Source: Stenotrophomonas sp. 57 (lineage in GTDB: Bacteria > Pseudomonadota > Gammaproteobacteria > Xanthomonadales > Xanthomonadaceae). Taken from it: a DNA stretch of 64,000 bases. Below, one piece after another: positions 41,884-52,297 of the stretch. Where the stretch lies: contig NZ_CP127407.1 of assembly GCF_030291075.1 (NCBI RefSeq), positions 4,306,001-4,370,000 on the forward strand, in the 5' to 3' direction. How positions within the stretch are numbered: the stretch's first letter is position 1; every line of letters starts with the position of its first letter. Below the pieces are notes generated by a model, which saw only the letters and a program-made list of their open reading frames with translations, was not told where the DNA came from and ran no database searches. The translations under genes were made by a program, and so were the position numbers.

Positions 41884-43202
41884 GCGACTGGAGGGCGCTG
41901 CTGGGGCTGGACACAGGCGCCGACGAACGCGCTATCAAGCGCGCCTATGCGCAGCAACTGCGCGTCACCCGGCCCGAAGATGACCCGGTGGCGTTCCAGC
42001 GGCTGCACGAGGCCTACCAGGCCGCGCTGGCGCAACTGCGCGGGGATGCAGCGCCGCCTGCGGAATACCGCCCGGCGCAGGCACCGACGGATGCGGTGGA
42101 CGCCGAGGGCGTCGCCGCGCAGCTGCTCGTGGTGGCCGGCCAGGGCGACACAGCCCTGCTCCAGCAGTCGCTGCAGCAGCAACCCGAGCTGTGGTCACTG
42201 CAAGGCAAACAGCGCATCGGCGATGCCGTGCTGCAGCAGCTGGTGACCGACGAACCGGCGCTGCCGCGCAGCACCTTCGACACGTTCGGCGGGTGTTTCA
42301 GCTGGGATGACCCGGTGCGGGACCTGGACCTGCACTGGCTGGATGCAGTGGCGCGGCGCTGCGAGCAGCGCTGGCTGCTGTCACCCGCCGGTGCGCAGGC
42401 ACTGGCGACCCGCTACCTGGGCATCAGCGAGTCAATGCTGGCGCCCGGCAGCGATGTGCTTCCCAGCCTGCGCGAGCACCGCCCGGCCTGGCGCAACCTG
42501 CTGGACACCCTGCAGCTGTCGCGCGCGCACCAGGCGATCAGTCTGCTGGCGGCACTCGGCTACTGGCACGATCTGCGCGTGCCACCCGGCCTGGATGCAG
42601 GGCAGGTCGCGTTCTGGTCGCGCTTCGGGCGCGAGGGCGATGCCATCCATTGGCAGGCCAGTGGCCTGCGCGCCCTGCTGGTCGCGCTGGTCCTCGGGCT
42701 GATCTGCACCTGGGCCGTGATCGCCAGCTGGCCACTGCCAGCCTCGGAGGATGGCGCGCTGGATGGCGGCCAGCGCGCAGCGCTGATCATCGCCGCTGCC
42801 GTGCTGCTGGCTCCCGGACTGTGGCTCACGTCCCACGCTACGCGCGCGATCATCCGCTGGCAGTCGCTACCGGAGCACGTCGCCACCGTCCTGCCGGGGG
42901 TGCGCATCCTGACCATTCCACTGGCGGTTGCGGCGGTGATGGGCGCGTTCCACCTGGCGCTGCGTTTCACGAGCGGGGTTCCGGTCGGCTCGCTGGTCCT
43001 GCTGATCATCGCCAGCGGTGCCGTGCTGCGGATGGCCCGCCAGCGCTTCATGCACCGCTGCGGTTCGACGGAACAGGACGAACCCGGTCGCAGCCTGGTA
43101 GTGGCGGTCGTGCTGATCGTGCCCGCGCTGGTCATGGCCCTTGTCTACTGGGCGAAAGACCTGCACGTCCACCACGGCGAGCTGCGCTGGTTCAACCGGT
43201 GA
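41880..43202 (+). CDS. Membrane protein with degenerate N-terminal J domain, paralogue 2 (DjlB/DjlC-like)
   Basis: A 440-aa protein, paralogous to the preceding gene. It starts WRALLGLDTGADERAIKRAYAQQLRVTRPEDDPVAFQRLHEAYQAAL, nearly identical to paralogue 1 over the J region and again with RPE for HPD. The middle segment QQPELWSLQGKQRIGDAVLQQL is also shared. Beyond this the sequences diverge, and the C-terminal membrane part has about five helices. Overlaps of 4 bp on the hscC side, through the first paralogue, indicate one three-gene transcript. A duplication with divergence of the C-terminal half is the likely origin. Confidence 0.78.
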   Translation: MSDWRALLGLDTGADERAIKRAYAQQLRVTRPEDDPVAFQRLHEAYQAALAQLRGDAAPPAEYRPAQAPTDAVDAEGVAAQLLVVAGQGDTALLQQSLQQQPELWSLQGKQRIGDAVLQQLVTDEPALPRSTFDTFGGCFSWDDPVRDLDLHWLDAVARRCEQRWLLSPAGAQALATRYLGISESMLAPGSDVLPSLREHRPAWRNLLDTLQLSRAHQAISLLAALGYWHDLRVPPGLDAGQVAFWSRFGREGDAIHWQASGLRALLVALVLGLICTWAVIASWPLPASEDGALDGGQRAALIIAAAVLLAPGLWLTSHATRAIIRWQSLPEHVATVLPGVRILTIPLAVAAVMGAFHLALRFTSGVPVGSLVLLIIASGAVLRMARQRFMHRCGSTEQDEPGRSLVVAVVLIVPALVMALVYWAKDLHVHHGELRWFNR

Positions 43203-43203
43203 G

Positions 43204-43282
43204 GGGTCGGAGCCCTTTCAACGAAACGGCTCCGACCCCGGTCTGATGGCCCGGCGCAGCCACGCATGGCGTGGCTCTACGT
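43204..43282. repeat. Palindromes after the hscC operon
   Basis: GGGGTCGGAGCC-CTTTCAACGAAAC-GGCTCCGACCCC is a perfect 12-bp inverted repeat. It is followed by AGCCACGCATGGCGTGGCTCTAC, a SMAG-like arm with the ACGC-CATG-GCGT core also present near 23260. The first could serve as terminator for convergent transcripts of the hscC operon and tamB, though no T-tract is present. Confidence 0.65.
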
Positions 43283-43302
43283 CTCGCTGCGCCAGTCAGC
43301 GG

Positions 43303-46300
43303 TCATTTCTCCCGCCGCCAGTTGATCGAGCCGCGGTTTTCCACCGTGCTCGACTCTACTTCCACGTCGAAGCCGCGGCGCAGCAGGTACTTCAGGGTCA
43401 GCACCGAACCGGCACCCACCATCGACACGCCGTAGCCGACGTAGAGCTTGGGCGAGATGTACTTGCCGAAGCCAATCACCGAACCGCCCAGCGCGCGCGA
43501 CTGGCTCACGCCGGCATCGTCCAGGCCCAGCTTGGCACCCAGCTGCGAGGCCAGCAGGCCGCTGCCGGCCGACAGCGCCGCCGAGGCCGCGGTGACCTGC
43601 TGGGTCTGGTCGGTACTGGCATTGGTCAGGCTGCGGCCCAGCACCAGGTAGGCCAGTGCCTCGGACTGCGACATCGCCGGGTCGGACCACACGTCGGCAC
43701 GCGGCTGCTGCGCGCGGCCGGTCACGTCGATGCCGGCGGTGACATCACCGATGCGGCGCTCGGCGCGGATGTTGATGCGCGGATCGGAGACGGCGTTGTA
43801 GTTCCAGTTGAGGTTGCCGCGGGTGATGGTCAGGTCCTGGCCATAGGCCTTGTAGCGGCCGCTCACCTCAAGCCCGCCGTTGGCGGTCATCTCGCGGCCG
43901 GGCTTGGCCCAGACCTGCATCTTGCCGGTCAGCCCGCCCTTCAGGCCGAAACCGGTCATCTTCACCTTGTCGCCCAGGCTCACGGTCAGGTCCATGTCCA
44001 GCGGCGAGGTGCGCGATTCCTCCGGGTCGGCCGGATCCAGCACCACCACGTCCTCGGACACCGAGGTGCCGCGGTCCAGGCGCTCCAGGTCGATGTCGGC
44101 CTCGGGCACGTTGACCGTGCCGCGCAGCTCCATCGCCGCCTTGGCCAGGGTGAAGTCCAGATCGGGGTTGGCGACGATGCGCAGTTCGCTGGTGTTGGAC
44201 ACCAGCACGTTCTCGCCGTGGATCTTCAGCTGCAGCGGCTGCGCATCGCCGAACCAGGACAGGCCACCATCGACGTAAAGCGTGCCCTTGCCCGAGTTGG
44301 CCTGCGCGGTGATCTTGGCCGAGCCATCGGGCTGGGCGACGAAGCTGCCCTTGCCCTGGTCGAAGGTCAGGCCCAGCGCCGGGAATTCGCCCTTGAAGTT
44401 GGTCAGCTGCGCGTCACCGCCCAGCGAGGGCTGGCCGCGCGTGCCACGCAGGCTCACGTGGCCTTCGATCAGGCCGGTGGGACGCACGATGTCCGGCGAG
44501 AACAGCTCCAACCAATACAGCCGCGACATGTTGAGATAGAGCTCGCCGTTCAACGGCGCGCTGGCTTCCCATCCGGTCTGCATCTTCGCATCGACGAAGC
44601 CGTTGCCCTGGAAGCCCATGCCCAGGTAGCCCTTGATGCTGGCCGGGGTCATGTCCAGCTTCAGCGAGAACTGGTCGTAGCGCACCAGCTCGCCACGGGT
44701 GGTATCGCCCACGGTGTTGCGGTTCTCGCCCAGGCGCACGCCGCCTTCCTTCGAGCGTACTTCGACGTGGCCTTCCCAGGCCGTGCCGCGCGGGCGGATC
44801 TGTGCGTCCAGGCTGACATCGCCGCGCAGGTAGATGCGGCGGCCGGACTGCGGCGGCAGCCACGGCTGTACCAGCGCCAGCGGCAGCGCGTCACTGCGCA
44901 CCACCAGGCCCTCGCGCGGCCAGTTGGCCTGTGCGCACAGCGCGCCGCTGCTGGCGGCGGCCAGGCAGGCTTCGGACAGGGTGTAGGTGCTGCCGTTGAT
45001 CGCGAACGCCGCCGGTGCCCGCAGCGACCAGGCATCGCCCTTCACCGGTGCGATGCGCAGCGAGGCCAGCTCGCCACGCCACTGCGTGCCCTGCTGGCGC
45101 ACGCTGCCCTGCAGCTCGACCGCGCCCATCTCGTTGCGGGTCTGCGCAGCCAGGCGGAGGTTGGAGACACTGCCCTGCGCGTCGATGTTCAGCTGCTCCA
45201 GCAGCATGCCCGCGTTGACCTGCTGGCCCTGCACCGCCAGCGTGCCGCTGTCGCCGCGCCACGGCAGGTGGCCCTTGATGCTGACGCTCTCGGCGCCGTA
45301 GCCATCCCAGTTGAGGTTGTTGCCGACCAGGTCGGCGGTGATGTCCGGTGCGTCGCGCGGGCCCTTCACCTGCATCTGGCCGCGCAGGCCGCCGTCGGCG
45401 CCCGGCAGCAGATCACTCAGCTGCAGCGGTTCGAAACGCGCGTCGATGTCGAGGCGGTCGCCGACCTTGCCCGACGCGGTGACCCGGCTGCTGCCCAGCG
45501 CCAGCTTCAGCTCGCCCTGGCCTTGATCACCCTGCAGCGCGAACTTGCCCTGCGCATCGAGATTGCGCTGGCGCAGGATGCCCTTCAGCGACGGCAGATC
45601 CACCGTGGCTTCCAGGGTACCAGCGGTGCCCGGCGGCGCATTGGCCGGCGGCGGCAGCTGGCGGCCCCTGGACGCCAGGTTGCCGGACAGGCGGCCATTC
45701 CAGCCCGGCACGAAATAGCCGGGGTCGAAGTCCTTCAGCGTGGCCTTGGCATCCCAGTCCAGCTGCGGCGCCCACGCCACCTGGCCCTCCACCTGAAGTT
45801 GGCCACCCGGGGTCTGCGCCTGCAGCTGGTGGATCGACGCGGCCTGATCGTTGCCACGCAGGTCGAAGCGCACCTGCGCCTTCTGCTTTTCGCGTTCGAC
45901 CTCGGCACGGCCGATCGCTGCCCAGGCCTTCAGGGTGCCGGCCAGGCCGAAACGCGCTTCCTTCAGGGTCACCGGCACCGGCGCGCTGCCCGCCGTGTTC
46001 GGATCGGGCGCCGGCACATAGGTCAGATCATGTGCGACCACCGAGAAATTGAGCTTCTGCTGGTCTTCCTGGCTGAAATCGGCGGTGCCCTCCAGGCGCG
46101 CTTCGCCCCCCAGGCCCTTCACCAGCAGCGGCGACACCTTCAGCACCTGGTCCTGCAGTGACACCACCGACGGAGCCAGTTCCAGTTCCTGATCACCCTG
46201 CCTCACCCTGCCCTGCAGGTTGGCGTTGCCGCCCTTGCCGCTGGCAGTGAAGTCCAATGCCAACGGTGCGATCGCCGAGCTGGCCAACGCCGGCGACAGC

Positions 46301-47160
46301 AGCGCCAGATCAAGTTCGTCGCTGCGTACCGTGGCATTCCAGGTCGGGTCGGTGCGGCCATCGAACACCAGCATCGCGTGCAGCGGCTTCGGTGCACGTC
46401 CGGCCACCGCCACTTCCATGTGTGCCAGGTCGCCGCGTGCCACCAGCCCCACCGTCGCGGCGGTACGGCCACGCGGTGCCGGCAGCACCGCGGTGACGGT
46501 CACGTCGGTGTCGTAGTCCTTGGCCGGAATATAGCGACCCTGGGCGGTGAAATTGCCCATGTCACTGTCCACCACCAGCTTGTGCGCCTGGAACTCGCCG
46601 TTGGCGATCTCGATGCCACCACGCACGCGGCTGATGTCGATCACCGGCTCGTTGGCCTGGCTGATGCGGAAACCATCGATGGCGATGGCATCGGCCTGGA
46701 TCGCCAGCGGCATTTCGATCTGCGGCAGCGAATCGGGCCACGACGGCAGCTTGAACGGCTCATCGCTCTTGGCCAGGTTCAGCGTCGCGTTGGTCAGCTC
46801 AAGCTTGTCCAGCAGCAGCTTGCGACCCAGCAGCGGGCGCAGGTCCGGCTCCAGGTGCGCGCGCTCGGCGTGGAAGTGGATGTCGTCGTAGCGGAAATCG
46901 ACGTTGTACAGGGTCAGCGGACCGGCCACCGGGCCGTCCACCTTGTCCCAGGTGAAGCTGGCGCCCACCGGCAGGCGGGCCACCACCTGCGCCAGCAGCA
47001 CATCGCGGCCAGCCACGGTCTGCAGCAGCCAATACACCGCCAGCAGGGCCAGCAGCACCAGGCCGATCACGCCGGCACCGGACCAGGCCCAGAAGCGGCG
47101 GCGGCGGTAGAAGCGCACGCGCGGCGGCGGCGTATTCGGGGTCGGTGCGGGCGTGCTCAC
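43303..47160 (-). CDS. tamB: Translocation and assembly module inner-membrane component TamB
   Basis: 1285 aa from GTG 47160, which overlaps the tamA stop (GTGA). One N-terminal membrane anchor (FWAWSGAGVIGLVLLALLAVYWLLQ) is followed by long stretches of beta-strand repeats (AsmA-like) and a C-terminal TamB/DUF490 domain with MSQSEALAYLVLGRSL, LASQLGAKLGLDDAGV and GFGKYISPKLYVGYGVS. The protein spans the periplasm, probably moving phospholipids or assisting outer-membrane protein insertion with TamA. Length matches E. coli TamB (about 1259 aa). Confidence 0.93.
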   Translation of the reverse strand: MSTPAPTPNTPPPRVRFYRRRRFWAWSGAGVIGLVLLALLAVYWLLQTVAGRDVLLAQVVARLPVGASFTWDKVDGPVAGPLTLYNVDFRYDDIHFHAERAHLEPDLRPLLGRKLLLDKLELTNATLNLAKSDEPFKLPSWPDSLPQIEMPLAIQADAIAIDGFRISQANEPVIDISRVRGGIEIANGEFQAHKLVVDSDMGNFTAQGRYIPAKDYDTDVTVTAVLPAPRGRTAATVGLVARGDLAHMEVAVAGRAPKPLHAMLVFDGRTDPTWNATVRSDELDLALLSPALASSAIAPLALDFTASGKGGNANLQGRVRQGDQELELAPSVVSLQDQVLKVSPLLVKGLGGEARLEGTADFSQEDQQKLNFSVVAHDLTYVPAPDPNTAGSAPVPVTLKEARFGLAGTLKAWAAIGRAEVEREKQKAQVRFDLRGNDQAASIHQLQAQTPGGQLQVEGQVAWAPQLDWDAKATLKDFDPGYFVPGWNGRLSGNLASRGRQLPPPANAPPGTAGTLEATVDLPSLKGILRQRNLDAQGKFALQGDQGQGELKLALGSSRVTASGKVGDRLDIDARFEPLQLSDLLPGADGGLRGQMQVKGPRDAPDITADLVGNNLNWDGYGAESVSIKGHLPWRGDSGTLAVQGQQVNAGMLLEQLNIDAQGSVSNLRLAAQTRNEMGAVELQGSVRQQGTQWRGELASLRIAPVKGDAWSLRAPAAFAINGSTYTLSEACLAAASSGALCAQANWPREGLVVRSDALPLALVQPWLPPQSGRRIYLRGDVSLDAQIRPRGTAWEGHVEVRSKEGGVRLGENRNTVGDTTRGELVRYDQFSLKLDMTPASIKGYLGMGFQGNGFVDAKMQTGWEASAPLNGELYLNMSRLYWLELFSPDIVRPTGLIEGHVSLRGTRGQPSLGGDAQLTNFKGEFPALGLTFDQGKGSFVAQPDGSAKITAQANSGKGTLYVDGGLSWFGDAQPLQLKIHGENVLVSNTSELRIVANPDLDFTLAKAAMELRGTVNVPEADIDLERLDRGTSVSEDVVVLDPADPEESRTSPLDMDLTVSLGDKVKMTGFGLKGGLTGKMQVWAKPGREMTANGGLEVSGRYKAYGQDLTITRGNLNWNYNAVSDPRINIRAERRIGDVTAGIDVTGRAQQPRADVWSDPAMSQSEALAYLVLGRSLTNASTDQTQQVTAASAALSAGSGLLASQLGAKLGLDDAGVSQSRALGGSVIGFGKYISPKLYVGYGVSMVGAGSVLTLKYLLRRGFDVEVESSTVENRGSINWRREK

Positions 47161-48941
47161 AGGTCCGCTCCAATGTTCAGGTACAGCTGGAACTGCGAAT
47201 CCGGGTTGTTCAGGCCATGCGCCACGTCGATGCGCACCGGACCCACCGGCGATTTCCAGCGCACGCCGAAGCCGACGCCGGTATGCAGGTCGATGGTGTT
47301 GTCGAAGGCGCTGCCGGTATCGACGAACACCGCCGCGCCCCACGGGCCGCCATTGAAGTAGTGCTCGTATTCGGCCGAGCCGATCACCAGGTTCTTGGCA
47401 CCCAGCGCGTACTTGTCCGGGGCCGGCGTACGCGGGCCCACTTCACGGAAGGCATAGCCGCGGATGCTGCGGTCACCACCGGCGAAGTAGCGCAGGCTCG
47501 GCGGCATCGCCACCAGGTCGCTGGTCCAGGTGGTACCACCTTCGCCGCGCAGGATCAGGCGGTCACTCTGCCCCACCGGGATGTACCAGCGCAGCACGGC
47601 ATTGGCCTGCACGAAGCTGGTATCCGAACCGGCGCCCTCGATGCCGCCGCGCAGGGTGGCGGTGCCGCTGATGCCGCTGCGCGGGAACAGCGGATCGTCG
47701 ACGTTCACGTAGTCGGCCACCAGCTGCGGGTAGACCAGGGTCGAGGTGTTGTAGACCGCGTCGGTGAATTCGGTGCCCGAGGCATAGCGCCAGCGCTCGC
47801 GCAGGGCGTTCATCGAGGCGATGGCGGTCCAGTGCTCGTTGATCTGCCCACTGCGGCTGGCGATCAGCTTGAAGTTGCGCAGGTCGATGTAATCGGTCTG
47901 CTCATCGTAGGCACTGGCAGTGAAGCCGTACCAGCCGTCGAGCCACTTGAACGCCGGCACGCGGTAGGTGCTGGTCAGGCTCTTGCGCTTCTGCGCATAG
48001 TCCAGCTGGGTGTTCATCTTGTGGCCGCGGCTGTTCACGTAGCGCCGCTCGATGCCACCGCGCACACCCGGCCCGCTCTCGCTGCCGTAGCTGAGACCGG
48101 CCGTGTAGATGGTGCGCTTGGCGCGGGTCAGCTTCACGTCGACCGGCACGTCGCCGTTCTCGTCAGCCTGGTCCGGCCGCGGCTGGATGTCGATCACGCT
48201 GAAGTAGTCCAGCTTGGTCAACGACTCGCGCAGCCGGTCCAGCTTGCCCTCGTGGTAGTAGCTGCCCTGTTTCCAGTACACCAGCGGGTCGAACAGCTTG
48301 TCGACAAAGTAGTCCTGCTCGAAGGTCACCGGGCCCATGTTGTAGCGGCGGCCGCTGTCCCAGGTCAGGTCGATGTCGGCAGCGTTCTCGGCGCGGGTGA
48401 TCTGAACCTGGCGCTGGGTGTAGTCGGCGTCGAAGTAGCCGCGCTCGGCCAGGCGCCGGGTGATGGTGATCTTGCTGGCTTCGTACTGGGTATGCTCGAA
48501 ACGCTGGCCCTTGCGCGGTTTGAACGCAGCCAGGTCGTCCTGCAGGTACTGGTCGTACATCGCGGGGCCGGTGATGTCGATGTGCTCGCGGCGCACGGTC
48601 ACCGGGGTGCCCTTGTCCACGTGGATCAGCACCCGCACGTGCTCGTCCTCGCGCGGCGCTTCGACCTTGATCACCGGGTTGTAGTACCCGAACGGTTCCA
48701 GCGCCTGACGGGTCTGCCGCTCGGCCTGCGACAGCAGGTATTCCAGGCGCGATTCGCCCTGTTCCTTGCCGATCGTGTCGTACAGCGACAGCGATTCCTG
48801 GATGTTTTCGATGATTGCGGCGTCGTCGCCCTTGTCCAATCCCTTGATGTCCACCTTGTCGATGGTGCCGCGCGCGTGGGCCACGGAGGTGGCGGCCAGC
48901 GACAGGACCATCAGCGGCAGGGCGTATTTCTTTGGCTGCAT
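47157..48941 (-). CDS. tamA: Translocation and assembly module outer-membrane protein TamA
   Basis: 594 aa from ATG 48941 (MQPKKYALPLMVLSLAATSVAHA, signal peptide). Three POTRA domains (TIDKVDIKGLDKGDDAAIIENI..., VTVRREHIDITGPAMYDQY, TRRLAERGYFDADYTQRQV) precede an Omp85-type barrel with the RYFAGGDRSIRGYAFREVGP lid-lock motif (RGF/Y type). It is the outer-membrane half of the Tam complex and shares an overlap with tamB. Confidence 0.93.
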   Translation of the reverse strand: MQPKKYALPLMVLSLAATSVAHARGTIDKVDIKGLDKGDDAAIIENIQESLSLYDTIGKEQGESRLEYLLSQAERQTRQALEPFGYYNPVIKVEAPREDEHVRVLIHVDKGTPVTVRREHIDITGPAMYDQYLQDDLAAFKPRKGQRFEHTQYEASKITITRRLAERGYFDADYTQRQVQITRAENAADIDLTWDSGRRYNMGPVTFEQDYFVDKLFDPLVYWKQGSYYHEGKLDRLRESLTKLDYFSVIDIQPRPDQADENGDVPVDVKLTRAKRTIYTAGLSYGSESGPGVRGGIERRYVNSRGHKMNTQLDYAQKRKSLTSTYRVPAFKWLDGWYGFTASAYDEQTDYIDLRNFKLIASRSGQINEHWTAIASMNALRERWRYASGTEFTDAVYNTSTLVYPQLVADYVNVDDPLFPRSGISGTATLRGGIEGAGSDTSFVQANAVLRWYIPVGQSDRLILRGEGGTTWTSDLVAMPPSLRYFAGGDRSIRGYAFREVGPRTPAPDKYALGAKNLVIGSAEYEHYFNGGPWGAAVFVDTGSAFDNTIDLHTGVGFGVRWKSPVGPVRIDVAHGLNNPDSQFQLYLNIGADL

Positions 48942-49106
48942 GCGGCACAGCATACCGACCGGAGGTGACGATGCGAAATGCATCACGTCATTGGGGATCG
49001 GTTGTTAAGTGGCGGTCAAAATACGCGCCTTTGTGGCGATCATCGTGATCGCAGGCGAGGATGCCGGCATCGTGCGCGATGCCGGCAATGACCCCGATGG
49101 ACATCC

Positions 49107-49146
49107 ACCGGCACTATCGGTGGGTGCCAAGCTTGCTTGGCACCAC
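49107..49146. repeat. Palindromes between glyS and tamA
   Basis: CCACCGGCACTATCGGTGGGT and GGTGCCAAGCTTGCTTGGCACC. They lie between the end of glyS (49150) and the start of tamA. The rest of the 48942-49149 gap contains GATGCCGGCATCGTGCGCGATGCCGGC (a direct repeat of GATGCCGGC) and a TTGACC/poor -10 candidate that may drive tamA. Confidence 0.55.
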
Positions 49147-49149
49147 ATC

Positions 49150-51225
49150 TCAGCTCGACAGATGCTCGATCGCCGCGACCTTGCCCAGGCGCTCGCCCAG
49201 CATCGTCAGCAGCGCCAGGCGGTTGCCACGCAGCGCTGGGTCTTCGGCGTTCACCATCACGCCATCGAAGAACGCATCGACCTGCGGGCGCAGGCGGGCC
49301 AGACGCGCCAGCACGGCCACGTAGTCCTTCTGGTGCAGGCTGGCGCCGGTGTCGTCGATGGCCGCGGTAACCGCTTCGGCCAGCGCGCGTTCGGCGTCTT
49401 CCTGTAGCAGCGATGCATCGATCTGGGCCGGGATGTCGCCCTCGGCCTTGCGCAGGATGTTGCGGATGCGCTTGTTGGCCGCGGCCAGCGCCTCTGCCTC
49501 CGGCAGCGCGGCGAAGGTGCCGATCGCATCCAGGCGGCGGTCGAAGTCGTACAGCGAGGCCGGCTTCAACTCGGCCACCGCGTTGAAGTGCGTGGCCGGC
49601 ACGCCCTTGTCGCCGTAGTAGCCCTTCAGGCGGTCGAGGATGAAGTCGTACAGCTCGCCGACATCGGCCTGCACGTTGCGCGCGGCCAGGCCGGCATTGG
49701 CGCTGGCCATCAGCGCGCGCAGGTCCAGTTCGAAGCCGCTTTCGATGATCGTGCGGGCCAGGCCCAGCGCATTGCGGCGCAGCGCGAACGGGTCCTTGTT
49801 GCCGGTCGGCTTCAGGCCTGCAGCGAAACCACCGGCCAGCGTATCGACGCGTTCGGCGATGGCCAGCACCTTGCCCAGCGGCGACAGCGCGATGTCGTCA
49901 CCACCGAAGCGTGGCTGGTAGGCCTCGTCGATGGCCAGCGCCACGTCGGCCGATTCACCACCGGCCACGGCGTAGTGGCGGCCGGCGATGCCCTGCAGTT
50001 CCGGGAATTCGTTGACCATGCGCGACTGCAGGTCGTTCTTGGCCAGCTCGGCAGCCCGCTTGGCCTGCGCCGGATCGGCACCGACCTGGGCTGCGATCAC
50101 TTCGGCCAGTGCGGCCACGCGCGCCACCTTGTCGGCCACGCTGCCCAGCTTGGCCTGGTAGGTCACCGTCTTCAGGCCGTCGCCCATCGACATCAGGCCC
50201 TGCTTCAGGTCCTCGTCGAAGAAGAACTTGGCATCGGCAAAGCGCGGGCGGATCACCCGCTCGTAGCCCTTGGCCACTTCGGCCACGTCCTTCGATTCGA
50301 TGTTGGCGATGCCGATGAACTTCTCGGTCAGCGTGCCGGCGGCATCCAGCACCGGGAAGAACTTCTGGTTGATCTCCATCGTTTCGATCAGTGCTTCCTG
50401 CGGCACTGCCAGGAAGGCGCGCTCGAAACTGCACAGCACCGCCGACGGCCACTCGACCAGGTTCACCACCTGCTCCAGGTTGTCGTCGGTGATGCGGGCG
50501 CTGCCACCGGCCTTGGCCGCAGCGGCCTCGACCTCGGCGACGATGCGCGCGCGGCGCTCGCTCGGGTCGACCAGCACGAACGCAGCGCGCAGCGCTTCAA
50601 CGTAGTCCTGCGGCTGCGCCAGCGACACGGTCTGGTCGTGGTGGAAGCGGTGGCCACGGCTCACGCGGCTGGCCTGCAGGCCGAACAGTTCGGCTTCGAC
50701 CACGTTGGCGCCGTGCAGCAGCACCAGCCAGTGCGCCGGGCGGGCGAAGCCCCAGGCGTGGTCGCCCCAGCGCATCGGCTTGGGAATCGGCATCGCCGCG
50801 ATCGCCTCGCGCAGGATCTCCGGCAGCAGGCTGGCGGTGCTCGCGCCCGGGCTCACCGCACGGTGCACGAAGCGCTCACCCTTGTTGTCGGTGGTCTTTT
50901 CCAGCGCGGTCCAGTCGATCCCGGCCTTGGCCGCGAAACCCTGCAGGGCCTTGGTCGGCTGGCCTTCGGCGTCCAGCGCGATGTTCAGGTACGGGCCCAG
51001 CACTTCGCTGTGCTGTTCCGGCTGCTCCAGGCCGACGCCCGGCAGCAGCACAGCCAGGCGGCGCGGGGTCGACAGCGGGCGCGCATCGCCCAGTTCCAGC
51101 GCGACGCCGCGCTTGCGCAGGCCGTCGACAACACCGTCGAAAAAGGCCTGGGCCAGGCCCGGCAGCGCCTTGACCGGCAGCTCCTCGGTGCCCAGTTCGA
51201 TCAGAAGGGGGGACAGTTGGCTCAT
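49150..51225 (-). CDS. glyS: Glycyl-tRNA synthetase beta subunit
   Basis: A 691-aa protein starting [29 protein letters not shown] is the diagnostic start of GlyS, and family stretches such as [46 protein letters not shown] and FNLGYD-type tRNA-binding C-terminal helices follow. It forms the alpha2-beta2 bacterial GlyRS with glyQ and attaches glycine to tRNA-Gly. It is 77 bp downstream of glyQ on the same strand, as in most proteobacteria. Confidence 0.96.
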   Translation of the reverse strand: MSQLSPLLIELGTEELPVKALPGLAQAFFDGVVDGLRKRGVALELGDARPLSTPRRLAVLLPGVGLEQPEQHSEVLGPYLNIALDAEGQPTKALQGFAAKAGIDWTALEKTTDNKGERFVHRAVSPGASTASLLPEILREAIAAMPIPKPMRWGDHAWGFARPAHWLVLLHGANVVEAELFGLQASRVSRGHRFHHDQTVSLAQPQDYVEALRAAFVLVDPSERRARIVAEVEAAAAKAGGSARITDDNLEQVVNLVEWPSAVLCSFERAFLAVPQEALIETMEINQKFFPVLDAAGTLTEKFIGIANIESKDVAEVAKGYERVIRPRFADAKFFFDEDLKQGLMSMGDGLKTVTYQAKLGSVADKVARVAALAEVIAAQVGADPAQAKRAAELAKNDLQSRMVNEFPELQGIAGRHYAVAGGESADVALAIDEAYQPRFGGDDIALSPLGKVLAIAERVDTLAGGFAAGLKPTGNKDPFALRRNALGLARTIIESGFELDLRALMASANAGLAARNVQADVGELYDFILDRLKGYYGDKGVPATHFNAVAELKPASLYDFDRRLDAIGTFAALPEAEALAAANKRIRNILRKAEGDIPAQIDASLLQEDAERALAEAVTAAIDDTGASLHQKDYVAVLARLARLRPQVDAFFDGVMVNAEDPALRGNRLALLTMLGERLGKVAAIEHLSS

Positions 51226-51302
51226 CGGTTCGATCCTGTGGTGGGGGCGCAGCGCGCGACGCGTCCGGCGCCCCGGAAATTAAGAGAGGGAAGGAGCGGC
51301 CG

Positions 51303-52214
51303 TCAGGCCTTCTTCGCGCCCGGGAAGCCCAGCTTCTCGCGCTGCTCGTAGTACGCCTTGGCCACCGCCTGGGCCAGCGCGCGCACGCGCAGGATGTAGC
51401 GCTGGCGCTCGGTCACGCTGATCGCGCGGCGTGCATCGAGCAGGTTGAAGGTGTGGCTGGCCTTCATCACCTGTTCGTAGGCCGGCAGCGGCAGGTCCAC
51501 TTCCACCAGCTTCTGCGCTTCGCGCTCGCAGGCATCGAAGCGGTGGAACAGCTCGTCCACGTCGGCGTATTCGAAGTTGTACGTGCTCTGCTCCACCTCG
51601 TTCTGGTGGTAAACATCACCGTAGGTCACCGGCTGGCCGTCCGGGCCGTAGGTCCAGACCAGGTCGTAGACGTTGTCGCAGTTCTGCAGGTACATGCACA
51701 GGCGCTCGAGACCGTAGGTGATCTCGCCCAGCACCGGGCGGCACTCCAGGCCACCAGCCTGCTGGAAGTAGGTGAACTGGGTCACCTCCATGCCATTGAG
51801 CCAGACTTCCCAGCCCAGGCCCCAGGCACCCAGCGTCGGCGATTCCCAGTTGTCCTCGACGAAGCGCAGGTCGTGCACCAGCGGGTCGATGCCCAGTGCC
51901 TTCAGCGAATCCAGGTACAGCTGCTGGATGTTGTCCGGCGCCGGCTTCATCGCCACCTGGTACTGGTAGTAGCGCTGCAGGCGGTTCGGGTTCTCGCCGT
52001 AGCGGCCGTCGGTCGGGCGGCGCGAGGGCTGCACGTAGGCCGCATTCCAGCCTTCCGGACCGATCGCACGCAGGAAGGTGGCCGGGTGGAAGGTACCGGC
52101 GCCCACCTCCAGGTCGAGCGGCTGGATGAGCACGCAGCCCTGCTGGGCCCAGAACTGGTTCAGGGTCTGGATCAGGCCCTGGAAGGTGATCGGAACGGTC
52201 GGGGTCGCGGACAT
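51303..52214 (-). CDS. glyQ: Glycyl-tRNA synthetase alpha subunit
   Basis: 303 aa from ATG 52214 ([29 protein letters not shown]). Conserved class II signatures are [45 protein letters not shown] and [33 protein letters not shown], plus [13 protein letters not shown]. It carries the catalytic domain of the heterotetrameric GlyRS. The frame is open upstream to 52481, but only the short start matches the family. Its promoter region is shared with divergent gspE-like gene. Confidence 0.96.
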   Translation of the reverse strand: MSATPTVPITFQGLIQTLNQFWAQQGCVLIQPLDLEVGAGTFHPATFLRAIGPEGWNAAYVQPSRRPTDGRYGENPNRLQRYYQYQVAMKPAPDNIQQLYLDSLKALGIDPLVHDLRFVEDNWESPTLGAWGLGWEVWLNGMEVTQFTYFQQAGGLECRPVLGEITYGLERLCMYLQNCDNVYDLVWTYGPDGQPVTYGDVYHQNEVEQSTYNFEYADVDELFHRFDACEREAQKLVEVDLPLPAYEQVMKASHTFNLLDARRAISVTERQRYILRVRALAQAVAKAYYEQREKLGFPGAKKA

Positions 52215-52297
52215 GCGTACGAGTCTTGGCCGGCAAGGGGGTGCGCTAGTATAACGGCCGACCTGCGGGGCATTCCGTACCCGGGAGGAGCAGGCAG

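Noticed and set aside
43141-46161. 1006-codon open frame opposite tamB
   Set aside because: tamB on the other strand is an unmistakable family member, and the plus frame has shadow-type composition.
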